Notes: generated by a model not told the origin, from the letters alone. A stretch of 64,000 nucleotides of DNA from UBA10649 sp037130755 (GCA_037130755.1 JBAXSI010000002.1:113904-177903); one strand, 5' to 3'. Shown: positions 25,164 to 34,080, counted from the first letter of the stretch. Translations and numbers: made by a program.

Positions 25164-27202
25164 GCGAGCCGAAGGGCCGGGCCCCGCTCGGGCAGCGCAT
25201 CAACCTGAGCGCGATCGACAACGCCTCCTGGATTCTGTCGGTCGGCATCCTCGCGGTGGTCATCCCCGCCAGCGACAAGATCGCCTCGAACGACGTCTTC
25301 TTCGCCGCGCACGGCGTGTCTCCGGTCGCCTGGATCGTCCTGCTGGTCGCCGGCCTGATCGTCGTCTGGCTCGTGCTTGCAGGGATCCTCGGCCTGCTCC
25401 GTCGATGGCTGCCGGCTCGCGGCTTCGACATCGTGGCGTCGATCCTGATGCTGCTGATCACCTGGTTCTTCGTCGGCAACGTCCTTGCGCGGACTGTGTT
25501 CGCTGCCAACCCGAACCTGGGCCCGATCGCCGGCCTCGTCGTCGCGGTGCTCATCACGCTGGCCGCGCGTCGGTTCCACATGGGCTCGGCGCTGTTCGTG
25601 TTCGCCTCGATCGCGGCTGCCATTCCGCTGGTCATGACCGTGTGGAACGGCGCCCAGACCCCGGCGACGACTGCCTTCGACTTCTCGTCCACGACCCCGC
25701 CGTCGGTCCTCTATGTCATCTCCGACGAGCTCCAGTACCCGTTGGCCTTCAACGCCAAGGGCGAGGTGCGGCCTGAGCTGCCGAACCTGCGCGCGCTCTC
25801 CGACACCGCGACCAGGTACACGCACGCCTATGCCGGTGCGAACTACACCGACTGGGCCGTGCCCGCGCAGCTGACCGGCATCTCCGATGTCGCGGGGCAG
25901 GGCAATCAGCGGATGGACAAGGTGCGGGCCGGCCTGGGGATCGTGCCGGGCATGTCCGGCACGTACTCGATCGTGATGCAGTCGCCGATCTTCCAGTTCG
26001 AGTGCAAGGAGGCGGGCTGCGCCAGCGTCGGATCCGATCCGGGGGTGGGCGCGATCGAGCGCTACTGGTCCTTCGCCAAGGACACCGCCGCCATCGCGGG
26101 CAAGACCGCTCTCGCCGAGCCGTTCGCCAGCTACTTCCCGTCCCTGGACGGCAAGTGGAAGGACTTCTGGAGCGGTGGCGACGAGTTCGGCAACGGCGCG
26201 GAGGGCAATTCGGTCGACAAGGCCATCGCCGGGATCGCGGCCTCGGTCAAGCAGTACCCGGAGACCCCGTTCTTCGCCTTCTGGCACACGATTCGCACCC
26301 ACGCACCCTGGGCGGTCGACGGCCAGGGCCGTGACCTCTACCCCGCTCGACTTCCAGTTGTCGAGGGCTCGCACATGGTCGGGACGGACAAGGACGGGAA
26401 GTTCTCCACCCAGGACCTGCAGTACCTCGAGCGACGTCTGTACGCCGACTCGGCGATCGACTTCGACCGGCAGTTGGGCAAGATCCTCGACGAGCTGAAA
26501 GCGACCGGGCGCTTCGACAACACGATGATCGTCGTCACCGCGGATCACGGGGCGACGACGGGCATGACGGCCGACCGCCGATTCGGCGACACGCTTGCCC
26601 AGCGCTGGGGCGAGGTCGCGCATGTCCCGCTCGTCATCAAGTACCCCGGCCAGACCTCGAGCGACGTGGTCACCGGCGTCCGTTCGACCGGCCAGATCGC
26701 CCAGACCGTGCTCAACACGGTCGGCGGGACCGTGACCGACGGACTCAAGCTCTCGCCCGACCTCACCAAGGACCTGCCCGGCGGCCCGGTCTTCACGACG
26801 GTGGCCGGGGGAGTCATGACGCCTTGGAAGTACGCCGGCGTCAAGGAGCCCAATCCCTGGCGGCAGGAGGATGTCGCGCCGCCGAACCCTGCGTACCCCT
26901 TCGCCATCGACGTTGACCCGGCGCAACTTAGCAAGGTGGTACCGGCCGGTGCGAAGCGGATGTCGACCGTGTCGATCAACGCGCTTCCCGGCCAGTCGGA
27001 CCAGCAGGTCCTCGTCGTGACGCGGACGCCGGGAGAGTGCCCCAGCGACGAGTCGCCCAGTCTGGTGACCTCAGGCGACACCGTCATCGGCGCTGTGCTC
27101 TGGGAGAAGACGACCGGCACCGGTTCCTCGAACGCGCGAGGGTGGGCCATCGTCCCCAAGTCCGATCCGACGTCCTACCGGGTCTACTGCAGCGCCTCCT
27201 GA
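25160..27202 (+). CDS. Membrane sulfatase-like hydrolase
   Basis: This 680-aa protein has five N-terminal membrane helices (about residues 20-160) and a large external sulfatase/alkaline-phosphatase-fold domain from about 180. Metal-site segments are VLYVISDELQYP, PFFAFWHTIRTHAPW and VVTADHGATTG. The usual Cys/Ser-x-Pro-x-Arg of true sulfatases is absent; the matching region reads YTDWAVPAQLTG. It is therefore more likely a phosphotransferase or phosphodiesterase related to LtaS- or YejM-type proteins than a sulfatase. The GTG at 25160 overlaps the methyltransferase stop (GTGA). Together the operon suggests decoration of a cell-surface polymer. Confidence 0.87.
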   Translation: MSEPKGRAPLGQRINLSAIDNASWILSVGILAVVIPASDKIASNDVFFAAHGVSPVAWIVLLVAGLIVVWLVLAGILGLLRRWLPARGFDIVASILMLLITWFFVGNVLARTVFAANPNLGPIAGLVVAVLITLAARRFHMGSALFVFASIAAAIPLVMTVWNGAQTPATTAFDFSSTTPPSVLYVISDELQYPLAFNAKGEVRPELPNLRALSDTATRYTHAYAGANYTDWAVPAQLTGISDVAGQGNQRMDKVRAGLGIVPGMSGTYSIVMQSPIFQFECKEAGCASVGSDPGVGAIERYWSFAKDTAAIAGKTALAEPFASYFPSLDGKWKDFWSGGDEFGNGAEGNSVDKAIAGIAASVKQYPETPFFAFWHTIRTHAPWAVDGQGRDLYPARLPVVEGSHMVGTDKDGKFSTQDLQYLERRLYADSAIDFDRQLGKILDELKATGRFDNTMIVVTADHGATTGMTADRRFGDTLAQRWGEVAHVPLVIKYPGQTSSDVVTGVRSTGQIAQTVLNTVGGTVTDGLKLSPDLTKDLPGGPVFTTVAGGVMTPWKYAGVKEPNPWRQEDVAPPNPAYPFAIDVDPAQLSKVVPAGAKRMSTVSINALPGQSDQQVLVVTRTPGECPSDESPSLVTSGDTVIGAVLWEKTTGTGSSNARGWAIVPKSDPTSYRVYCSAS

Positions 27203-27221
27203 CGCCTCGCGAATCTGCTGT

Positions 27222-27237
27222 GGGCCACCTGTGGCCC
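27222..27237 (+). terminator. Hairpin after the sulfatase-like gene
   Basis: GGGCCAC pairs with GTGGCCC across 2 bases, 19 bases past the stop codon. The following bases are GCCTGAAGACCTTTCTC, so there is only a weak T stretch. Confidence 0.5.
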
Positions 27238-27337
27238 GCCTGAAGACCTTTCTCTGGGGGACCTTCGGCACTTAGTACAGGTCTACACATAAAGGACCGT
27301 CATCCCCCAGTGCTTGACCCTTCAATTGGGAGGTCCC

Positions 27338-27502
27338 GTGATCGCGAGTTCGGTTCTTGCAGTGGCCGAGAATCCGCCCCCGTATCTGTCTGTGGGCGTC
27401 TTCTCGGTGTCTGTGCCCAACGCCATCATCATCGGAGTCATGCTGGCCCTGTTCGTCCTGGCCATCGTCGTTCCCTTCCCCAAGGACAAGGACCAGTCAT
27501 GA
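27338..27502 (+). CDS. Small single-helix membrane protein of the cytochrome b6-like operon
   Basis: This 54-aa protein has one strong membrane helix (about residues 24-45, AIIIGVMLALFVLAIVVPF) and a short charged C-terminus (KDKDQS). GTG 27338 has GGGAGG upstream; the frame extends 8 codons further without a site. Its stop overlaps the ATG of the cytochrome b gene (ATGA), so it is surely translated with it. Small single-helix subunits are normal in cytochrome b6f/bc complexes, and I infer that it is such a subunit. No sequence motif identifies it. Confidence 0.75.
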   Translation: MIASSVLAVAENPPPYLSVGVFSVSVPNAIIIGVMLALFVLAIVVPFPKDKDQS

Positions 27503-28188
27503 CAATGACCGATCCTGAGACGAGCACGAGTGCTGCCGAGAATGACATGTGGACCGCGAAACTGAGGCGGTCGTGGGAGAAGAACCTCCCGCCGGACAAA
27601 CTGCTGCCGGACCGTCAACCGGCCTATGTGGCCTCGTGGATCTACGTCTTCGGCGTGGCGACCATCGCCGCACTTGTCGTGGTCTTCGCCAGCGGCTTGG
27701 TGCTCACCCTCGAAGGCCCCTCGTGGTACCACGTGTCGTCCGTCGGCCTCTTCGTGAACAGCCTCCACTTCTGGAGCGTCCAGCTGTTCTTCATCTTCAT
27801 GGTGGTCCACCTGTGGGGGAAGTTCTGGATGGCCGCCTGGCGCGGTCGCCGGGCAATGACCTGGATCACCGGGGTCGTCTGCTTCCTGGGCTCGGTGGGC
27901 ACCGCCTTCACCGGCTACCTGATCCAGAGCAACTTCGACTCCCAGTGGATCGCCAGCGAGGCCAAGGACGGCCTGAACGCGGTTGGTATCGGCGCCTTCT
28001 TCGACACCGAGAACTACGGCCAGGCACTCCTCCTGCATGTGGCCTTCCTGCCGCTGGTCGTCGGCTTCATCGTCATCATCCACGTCCTGCTCGTCCGTAA
28101 GCATGGCGTCGTGCCGCCGCTCGACTATGCGGAATCAGCGGCCGGTCAAGAGGCCGCTGCGGCCGCGAACGCGGAGGTGAGCAACTGA
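27499..28188 (+). CDS. Split cytochrome b, b6-type N-terminal subunit
   Basis: This 229-aa membrane protein is the N-terminal four-helix half of cytochrome b. Helix B carries two haem-ligand His 14 apart (LHFWSVQLFFIFMVVHLW), and helix D carries two His 15 apart (LLLHVAFLPLVVGFIVIIHV). The 14/15 spacing is that of b6 rather than bc1 (14/14). The GTAFTGYLI segment of helix C is also seen. No Cys lies in the N-terminal region where b6 binds haem c-prime. Actinobacteria normally carry a long QcrB fused with QcrA/QcrC; here none of those is adjacent. ATG 27499 overlaps the small upstream gene. It probably takes electrons from menaquinol. Confidence 0.88.
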   Translation: MTMTDPETSTSAAENDMWTAKLRRSWEKNLPPDKLLPDRQPAYVASWIYVFGVATIAALVVVFASGLVLTLEGPSWYHVSSVGLFVNSLHFWSVQLFFIFMVVHLWGKFWMAAWRGRRAMTWITGVVCFLGSVGTAFTGYLIQSNFDSQWIASEAKDGLNAVGIGAFFDTENYGQALLLHVAFLPLVVGFIVIIHVLLVRKHGVVPPLDYAESAAGQEAAAAANAEVSN

Positions 28189-29162
28189 TGGCGACGCACA
28201 CGTCCACCGTGAACGTCGACGCCCTGCCGTGGAAGGGGCCATGGCGCAGGTACGACATCATCAAGGAGGGTGTCGCCGCGATAGTGATCATCAGCATCCT
28301 CACGGCACTCCTCGCGGCGATCTTCAGCTCCCCTGACTCGAAGGCGATCACCTTCAAGGAATGGGCGACCGCATCCCCGGAGGCCTTCGCGGCCACCGCG
28401 GTGCAGGAGCTTGCCGGGACGAGTGGGTCGGCCACCTACGGCCCGCCGTACAACTCCGCCAGCGACGGTCTCAACGTCGGACCGCTGTACCTGCAGAAGT
28501 GGGCTGGCGTGAGCCACCCGCTCGACCCGGTGAACTCGTTCGTCATCGAGCCGCTTCGGTCGCTGCCACCGTCTACGGACGTCACTGCGGCACTGGCGGC
28601 GTGGGACAAGGCGACACCTGACCAGCAGGCCGCTTGGGCGACCGCCCTGGACACAGCGATCGCCGACGCTACTGCCGAGGACGGCAGCATCGACATGTCC
28701 ACGGTCGCCGCGGGCGACTACGGTCCGGTGCCGGTCCTGGCCGCAGGACTGCTCGCAATGGCTAAGTCCGGCGCTCTCGACGGCGTACTGAAGTCGGGTG
28801 ACACGTTCTTCGCCACCGATACGACAAACCAGTTGATGTTCCTGGGTGATGGCACCTACCTCGAGGACGCGGCCGTGGCCAACCACCTCGGCGGCGGCCA
28901 GTGGGGCATGATGAACGAGACGGGACCGTTCCCGGGCCAGGCATGGCTGTGGCTGTACTCGTTCTGGTACCAGATCCCGCCCTTCAGCGATGAAGAGCAG
29001 CAGCCGTTCGGCGCCAACGCCGATGCGTATATCTGGGTGATCATGGGGCTGCTCTCGCTCATCTTGATGCTCCTGCCGTTCATCCCCGGTCTTCGTTCGA
29101 TCCCGCGATGGATTCCGATCCATCGCCTGATCTGGCGGGACTACTACCGCAGGGTTCGCTGA
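28188..29162 (+). CDS. Membrane partner of the b6-type cytochrome b, unknown family
   Basis: This 324-aa protein begins with a short cytoplasmic segment (ALPWKGPWRRYDIIKEG), one helix (about residues 28-47), an external domain of about 240 residues, a second helix (about 290-312, YIWVIMGLLSLILMLLPFI), and a basic end (IPRWIPIHRLIWRDYYRR). The external part has GPPYNSASDGLNVGPLYLQKW and no Cys, so it holds no c-type haem or Fe-S cluster. Its ATG shares a base with the cytochrome b stop (TGATG), so it is translationally coupled. It may stand in for subunit IV, but it shows no subunit IV motif that I can recognise. Function unknown. Confidence 0.8.
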   Translation: MATHTSTVNVDALPWKGPWRRYDIIKEGVAAIVIISILTALLAAIFSSPDSKAITFKEWATASPEAFAATAVQELAGTSGSATYGPPYNSASDGLNVGPLYLQKWAGVSHPLDPVNSFVIEPLRSLPPSTDVTAALAAWDKATPDQQAAWATALDTAIADATAEDGSIDMSTVAAGDYGPVPVLAAGLLAMAKSGALDGVLKSGDTFFATDTTNQLMFLGDGTYLEDAAVANHLGGGQWGMMNETGPFPGQAWLWLYSFWYQIPPFSDEEQQPFGANADAYIWVIMGLLSLILMLLPFIPGLRSIPRWIPIHRLIWRDYYRRVR

Positions 29163-29228
29163 CCCTACGTGTGCTGGGTGCCGATCCGCCGTTGCTGGCG
29201 GGCCGGCACCCAGCGCGCTTTCGGACCT

Positions 29229-29234
29229 ACGATG
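29229..29234 (+). promoter_or_regulatory. Candidate -10 box (TACGAT), leaderless, for the Cys/His-rich gene
   Basis: TACGAT ends 6 bases before the ATG at 29240, with no Shine-Dalgarno sequence. The preceding gene ends 77 bases upstream of the ATG. Confidence 0.4.
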
Positions 29235-29239
29235 AAGCG

Positions 29240-30289
29240 ATGAGCAGGCACGCACGACCGTTCGGCCTGGTCGTCATTCTGACTGCGGTGCTTGGCCTCT
29301 TGGCTATTGCGCCCGCCGTGGCACGTCCGGGCCAGCCGGTCCCGCCGGTCCCGCCGGTGTCGCCTTCTGATGGCGCAGCGGCGCTGGCCCAGGCCCCCGC
29401 CCCGGACACGCTCGCCGGGCTCTACTCGACGACGAGCATGGACTTGATCCTGCTCGAGCGTCGCAAGGGGCCTGCTGCAGCGCTCAAGGCTCTGGAGCGC
29501 CGAATCGAGAAGGATGGCCGACTCGGCGGCGTGTGCCACGCGATCGCCCACGAGATCGGTCACGAGGCGCTGACCGAGGCCGGCGGCAACGTCAGCAAGG
29601 CGCTCACGAACCGCAATGACGTGTGTGGTGGCGGCTACACGCACGGCATCATCGAGGTGGCCCTCGGCTCGTCGAAGCATCCGGCCAAGGACCTGCTCGT
29701 GGTCTGCGCTCCCAAGCAGGACGGATCCTGCTTCCACGGCGTCGGGCACGGACTGATGTTCGCGACGGGAATGGACCTGGCGCGCTCACTGCGACTGTGC
29801 GACAAGTCGCCGACCTCGATGCTCGTGGCACGATGCGGCGAGGGCGTCTTCATGCAGTTGTTCGGCGCGGACGCCAGTACCGCGCATCTCGGCGGCGCGA
29901 GCCCGCCCACTCTCGCCAGCGCCCGTACGACGTGCCGCGGAACGCGCGCCCGGTATGCGGCGAACTGCTGGTTCTACGCCCCCACGGTCTGGCTCGCCGC
30001 CCGCCCCGACGACTTCACCGGGGCGATGGGCTGGTGCTCGGCCGCGGGAAGCACCCTTGGCGCCCAGCTGTGCGCCAAGGGAGTCGGCAGCCGAACGATC
30101 AAGTACCACCCGGACGACCCGCGCATCGGCGCGGCCGTCTGCGCGGCGTCCGGGGACCTCACCGACCCGTGCCTGTCGGGCATGGGGTCTTACTGGTCGG
30201 TGCACTTCAAGGGCCAGAAGCCGCCCAGCGACGTCTGCGGCCACCTGGGCTCCGCGGCACTGGCGACCCGGTGCCGGGCGGTCACCTGA
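29240..30289 (+). CDS. Secreted Cys/His-rich protein, unknown function
   Basis: This 349-aa protein has a Sec signal peptide (LVVILTAVLGLLAIAPAVA, cleavage near VARPG) and a Pro-rich start. The mature part holds 14 Cys, an even number, and a repeating motif: CHAIAHEIGHEA, CGGGYTHGIIE, CFHGVGHGLM and CGEGVFMQ. The Cys/Gly/His-Gly spacing suggests repeated metal- or haem-binding units joined by disulfides. I chose ATG 29240 because the upstream frame overlaps the previous gene and has no signal peptide. It follows the cytochrome operon on the same strand but probably has its own promoter. I do not recognise a named family and assign no function. Confidence 0.8.
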   Translation: MSRHARPFGLVVILTAVLGLLAIAPAVARPGQPVPPVPPVSPSDGAAALAQAPAPDTLAGLYSTTSMDLILLERRKGPAAALKALERRIEKDGRLGGVCHAIAHEIGHEALTEAGGNVSKALTNRNDVCGGGYTHGIIEVALGSSKHPAKDLLVVCAPKQDGSCFHGVGHGLMFATGMDLARSLRLCDKSPTSMLVARCGEGVFMQLFGADASTAHLGGASPPTLASARTTCRGTRARYAANCWFYAPTVWLAARPDDFTGAMGWCSAAGSTLGAQLCAKGVGSRTIKYHPDDPRIGAAVCAASGDLTDPCLSGMGSYWSVHFKGQKPPSDVCGHLGSAALATRCRAVT

Positions 30290-30298
30290 CCCTTCGGG

Positions 30299-32104
30299 CT
30301 ACTTGTCGTCGGTGTCCTGCTCCGCGTCGAAGGCCTCCTTGGCCCGCTCGAGGTCCTGATCGCTGCGCAGTGCGCGCAGCTGGCTGGTGGAGTCGACCTC
30401 CTCGCCGCTCTCCAGGTCGAGTGCGGACATGCCGGGGGGCAGGTTCGACAGGTCGGGTGCGATGACCAGGTCAGGAAGGCCCGCGTCCGGCATACGGACC
30501 GTCTCCTCCTCGAACACCGAGCCCGCAAGGATCAGCTCGGAGTGGGAGCGCTGGGAAAGCGTCTCGCCGCGGAAGAAGGCCGGCGCGATGCGCGACCAGA
30601 CGATCATCAGGATGGCTCCCACCAGCAGCGTGCCGATACCGATGACGAACACTCCTCCCACGCCCCACAGCGTCGTGCTGCCGTAGTCGGGCTGGGCGTA
30701 CTGGTAGCAGGCGATGACGAACGCACCGAGCAGCATGGTTCCGCCCAGCAGCGGGAACAGGAACTTCATGAAGAAGCCGTCGACGCTCTTGAACGCCGAG
30801 TGGCGGTAGAACCAGACCGCGGCGAAGCCCGTGAGTCCGTAGTAGAAGGCGATCATCAGGCCAACGGCGGCGATGGAGTCGCCCAGCACGTTCTCGCTGA
30901 CCAGGGTCAGTCCGACGTAGAAGATGATCGACACCAGGCCCATCCAGACGGTGGCAGTCGTCGGGGTCAGGTACCGGGGATGGATACGCGCGAAGTAGGG
31001 CGGGATCGCCTTGTAGGCGCCCATGGCCAGCGCCGTCCGCGCCGTCGGCAGGATGGTCGTCTGCGTTGAGGCCGATGCGGACGAAAGGACGGACAGGATG
31101 AGCAGAGTTTCGAGGATCTTGCCGATGCCGGAGTCTCCGAAGACGGACGGTCCGAGTGCGTTGAAGACGTCGCTGGAGTTCTCCGGGTTCGCCAGACCGA
31201 GATCGGCCTCGCCCACGCCCGCGAAGGCTACGGTGGCGACGCTGACGATCGCGTAGGTGAGTAGCAGCAACAGGGTCGAGATGATGGCCGCTCGCCCGGG
31301 GGTCTTCTCCGGGTTCGAAGTCTCCTCGTTGATGCTGACGGCGGTGTCCCAGCCCCAGTAGATGAAGACGGCGATCAGCGTGGCCGTGACCAGGGCGCTC
31401 AGCGAGATCCCGGACGGCCACAGCCAGGACAGCTCCGGCGTCAGCGACTCGGGGGTCGCATTGCCGCTGTAGACCTTGGTGAGTGCGATCACGGAGAAGA
31501 TCACGAGGACCACGATCTCGATGCCCAGTAGTGCGTACTGCAGCCGAGCCGAGACCTCGATGCCGCGGTAGCAGATATAGGTCATGACGATGATCCAGGC
31601 GACTCCGGCGACCATGCTCCAGAACGTCGATGCAGCGAGCCCGTCCAGGCCGAAGAGCTGGAAGCCGTATGACCCGGCGATCTGCGCGAGGTTCGCCATG
31701 ACGATGACGTCGGCCGCGATGATGCCCCAGCCGCCTATCCACCCGGCCCACGGGCCGAACGCGCGCGTCGCCCACGTGAATGTCGTGCCGCAGTCCGGCT
31801 CGGCCCTGTTCAACTGCTGGTAGGCGATGGCGATGAAGAACATCGGCACGAAGGCGAGCAGCATGATCGACGGGGCCTTGACTCCGACGATGCCGTCGCC
31901 GTTCTGCGTCGCGACGACGAACCCGAGGCTCGCGGCGAGGCTGTAGGCGGGCGCGGTCGAGGCCATGCCGACGACGATGCTCGACACCAGCCCCAAGGCC
32001 CCGGTCTTGAGTCCCTTCTCGCCGGCCACCTCCGGGAAGCCGATGGGGGCCTGGGTCTCCTGCTGCGCCATGGCGACTCCGTCCGAGGTCGAGTCCGTTC
32101 GCAT
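30299..32104 (-). CDS. APC-family amino acid permease
   Basis: This 601-aa membrane protein of the amino acid-polyamine-organocation superfamily has about 12-14 helices. The start LGLVSSIVVGMASTAPAYSLAASLG carries the helix-1 glycine signature, and RAFGPWAGWIGGWG and INEETSNPEKTPGRAAIIS (helix 6 to loop) are typical. A hydrophilic acidic C-terminal tail of about 90 residues follows the last helix. ATG 32104 has AGGGG upstream; ATG 32071 is an alternative. Substrate unknown. It is transcribed away from the PLP enzyme gene and converges with the Cys/His-rich gene at its 3' end. Confidence 0.92.
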   Translation of the reverse strand: MRTDSTSDGVAMAQQETQAPIGFPEVAGEKGLKTGALGLVSSIVVGMASTAPAYSLAASLGFVVATQNGDGIVGVKAPSIMLLAFVPMFFIAIAYQQLNRAEPDCGTTFTWATRAFGPWAGWIGGWGIIAADVIVMANLAQIAGSYGFQLFGLDGLAASTFWSMVAGVAWIIVMTYICYRGIEVSARLQYALLGIEIVVLVIFSVIALTKVYSGNATPESLTPELSWLWPSGISLSALVTATLIAVFIYWGWDTAVSINEETSNPEKTPGRAAIISTLLLLLTYAIVSVATVAFAGVGEADLGLANPENSSDVFNALGPSVFGDSGIGKILETLLILSVLSSASASTQTTILPTARTALAMGAYKAIPPYFARIHPRYLTPTTATVWMGLVSIIFYVGLTLVSENVLGDSIAAVGLMIAFYYGLTGFAAVWFYRHSAFKSVDGFFMKFLFPLLGGTMLLGAFVIACYQYAQPDYGSTTLWGVGGVFVIGIGTLLVGAILMIVWSRIAPAFFRGETLSQRSHSELILAGSVFEEETVRMPDAGLPDLVIAPDLSNLPPGMSALDLESGEEVDSTSQLRALRSDQDLERAKEAFDAEQDTDDK

Positions 32105-32205
32105 ATCGGCCCCTGGCGGGGCGATGGGCGTGACGCTACCCCTCCGGCATCGGCTGCCGGGTGCATTTGCCGTCGTTGCAGGGTCGATGGCGTAGTTGGG
32201 GTTGT

Positions 32206-32541
32206 CTAGAGGTCGACGATGTCCGATTCGTCGAATTCGTCCGCATGGTCATGCACCCAGCGGGTCAGCGCATCGGCGAGCAGGCCCGAACGACCGGACG
32301 TCATCGTGGGTCGATGGTCGTGCGCGATCACGTCAGGATCGATCACGCCGACCAGGAGTCCGCCGGGGGTGTAGACCGTCGCCGTGTGCTCACCCTCGTG
32401 CTCGACGATGCGCCAGCCCGTCTCGTGCGCGACCTCGAGCGACCACGCAGAGATACGGCCGAGGACACGGTCGTATGCGCTGTGCCCCGCGGGGCTGTGC
32501 ACGATGGTCCACGGTCCGGCGTGGCGCGTGAAGGGCTTCAT
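32206..32541 (-). CDS. Small hypothetical protein
   Basis: This 111-aa frame reads as a soluble, acidic protein rich in His (MKPFTRHAGPWTIVHSPAGH, VAHETGWRIVEHEGEHTATV, DALTRWVHDHADEFDESD). Its composition looks more natural than the competing plus-strand frames, which are rich in Arg, Ser and Pro. No ribosome site is clear. It lies between the APC permease and the divergent PLP enzyme. I recognise no family. Confidence 0.5.
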   Translation of the reverse strand: MKPFTRHAGPWTIVHSPAGHSAYDRVLGRISAWSLEVAHETGWRIVEHEGEHTATVYTPGGLLVGVIDPDVIAHDHRPTMTSGRSGLLADALTRWVHDHADEFDESDIVDL

Positions 32542-32663
32542 AGGCGGCGTCCTGGTCGAGCGGATCTGGTGGCGACGCTACTCCGCAACCGCGACGGCGG
32601 CGACCACGCGAGCAGTGTGCCAAAGTACGGACGACGGGGCGACGACGGAAGCGGAGATCTTGC

Positions 32664-34073
32664 ATGGATGACGAGGCGGTCGAGTCCTTTCTCAACGAGC
32701 TGTACCCCTACCGCTTCGAGAGTGAGACGAACCGAGCGATCCCCGAGCGTGGCCGACCCGCGCAGGACGTGATCGCCGAGGTGCGCGGCTACGCCGAGCG
32801 TGAGGACCGCATGGGCGACGACGGACGCGTCTCGGGCTCCCTCTACTGCGGCGATCATGACCACTACCACGTGCTGTCCGAGGTCTTCGAGGAGTTCGCG
32901 CACGTCAACGTCCTCCAGCGCGACATGTACCCGTCGGCGACGAAGTTCGAGGCGGAGATCGTCGCGATGGTCGCCGACATGCTGCATGGCGCCGAGGACG
33001 GCGTCGATGCCTGCGGGGTCGTCACCAGTGGAGGTAGCGAGAGCCTGGTCACCGCGCTATACACCTACCGCGAGCAGGGGAGGGCCGAGCGCGGAATAAC
33101 GAAGCCCAACATCGTGATCCCCACGACGGCGCACGTCGCGCTGGACAAGGGCGCGCACTGGCTGGGCATCGAGGTGCGTCACGCCCCGCTCACTGACGAG
33201 TTCGTCGTCGATGTCGACGCCATGGCTGCCTTGATCGACGAGAACACGATCGCCATCGTGGGCTCGGCTGGCAACTACGCGCACGGCCTCATCGATCCGA
33301 TCGAGGAGCTGTCCGAGCTCGCGCTCAGTCGCGGCGTCGGGTTTCACGTGGACGGCTGTCTTGGCGGTTTCCTCCTGCCGTGGATCGAGGCCAACGGCGT
33401 CGACGTGCCGCTGTGGGACTTCCGCGTTCCCGGCGTGACGAGCATCAGTTGCGACACCCATAAGTACGGCTACGCGCTGAAGGGCACGTCGTCGCTCATC
33501 TACCGTTCGAAGGCGCTCCGCGCACACCAGTGGTTCACCTACCCGGATTGGCCGGGCGGCCTGTACCTGTCACCGGGTCTTGCCGGTTCGCGCAGTGGCG
33601 GTCTGATCGCCTCGACATGGGCATCGCTGGTGATCACCGGCCGCGAGGGATACCTGCAGAAGGCGCAGGAGATCTATGACACGGCACAGGCGATGGTGGC
33701 CGGAATCCGCGCCGACATCCCTGAGCTGACGATCATCGGGGAGCCCACCTTCCTGTTCGCGTTCGTGTCTGACGAGGTCGACGTGTACCTCGTCAACGAT
33801 GACCTCAAGCGGCGCGGCTGGCGCATGAATGCGCTGCAACTGCCACCGGCACTGCACTTCTGCGTGACGCGCCCGAACACTGCGCCGGGACTCGTCGACG
33901 TATTCCTTGCGGATCTGCGCGCTGCTGTCGACTATGCCAAGGCGAGCGCCGGGACACCCGCCGAGAGCGGCGCCATGTACGGCCTGGGCGGCACGCCGCA
34001 GGGCAACGAGAGCGTCAACGCCCTGATGGGTGCCTACCTCGACGCGATGCACGATCCGGCGCCGACGGTCTAG
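32664..34073 (+). CDS. PLP-dependent lyase/decarboxylase, sphingosine-1-phosphate lyase-like
   Basis: This 469-aa fold-type I PLP enzyme has its Lys in SCDTHKYGYALKGTSS, the PLP-binding VTSGGSESL, SAGNYAHGLIDPIEELSEL and the Asp/Gly turn FHVDGCLGGFLLPW. The DTHKYGYAxKG block and overall order resemble sphingosine-1-phosphate lyase more than glutamate or aromatic decarboxylases. Unlike the eukaryotic enzyme it has no membrane helix. S1P lyases split a phosphorylated amino alcohol into an aldehyde and phosphoethanolamine; the substrate here is unknown. GGAG precedes ATG 32664. The FGGY kinase starts 7 bases after its stop, so the two are an operon. Confidence 0.85.
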   Translation: MDDEAVESFLNELYPYRFESETNRAIPERGRPAQDVIAEVRGYAEREDRMGDDGRVSGSLYCGDHDHYHVLSEVFEEFAHVNVLQRDMYPSATKFEAEIVAMVADMLHGAEDGVDACGVVTSGGSESLVTALYTYREQGRAERGITKPNIVIPTTAHVALDKGAHWLGIEVRHAPLTDEFVVDVDAMAALIDENTIAIVGSAGNYAHGLIDPIEELSELALSRGVGFHVDGCLGGFLLPWIEANGVDVPLWDFRVPGVTSISCDTHKYGYALKGTSSLIYRSKALRAHQWFTYPDWPGGLYLSPGLAGSRSGGLIASTWASLVITGREGYLQKAQEIYDTAQAMVAGIRADIPELTIIGEPTFLFAFVSDEVDVYLVNDDLKRRGWRMNALQLPPALHFCVTRPNTAPGLVDVFLADLRAAVDYAKASAGTPAESGAMYGLGGTPQGNESVNALMGAYLDAMHDPAPTV

Positions 34074-34080
34074 TGATCCG

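Noticed and set aside
27338..29162. A standard QcrCAB-type cytochrome bc1 operon
   Set aside because: There is no Rieske motif (CTHLGC/CPCHGS type) and no CxxCH in any of the three proteins or their neighbours.
32161..32772. Plus-strand frame of about 200 codons overlapping the 111-aa gene and the start of the PLP enzyme
   Set aside because: Its composition is Arg/Ser-rich, it runs out of frame into the PLP enzyme, and no ribosome site supports it.
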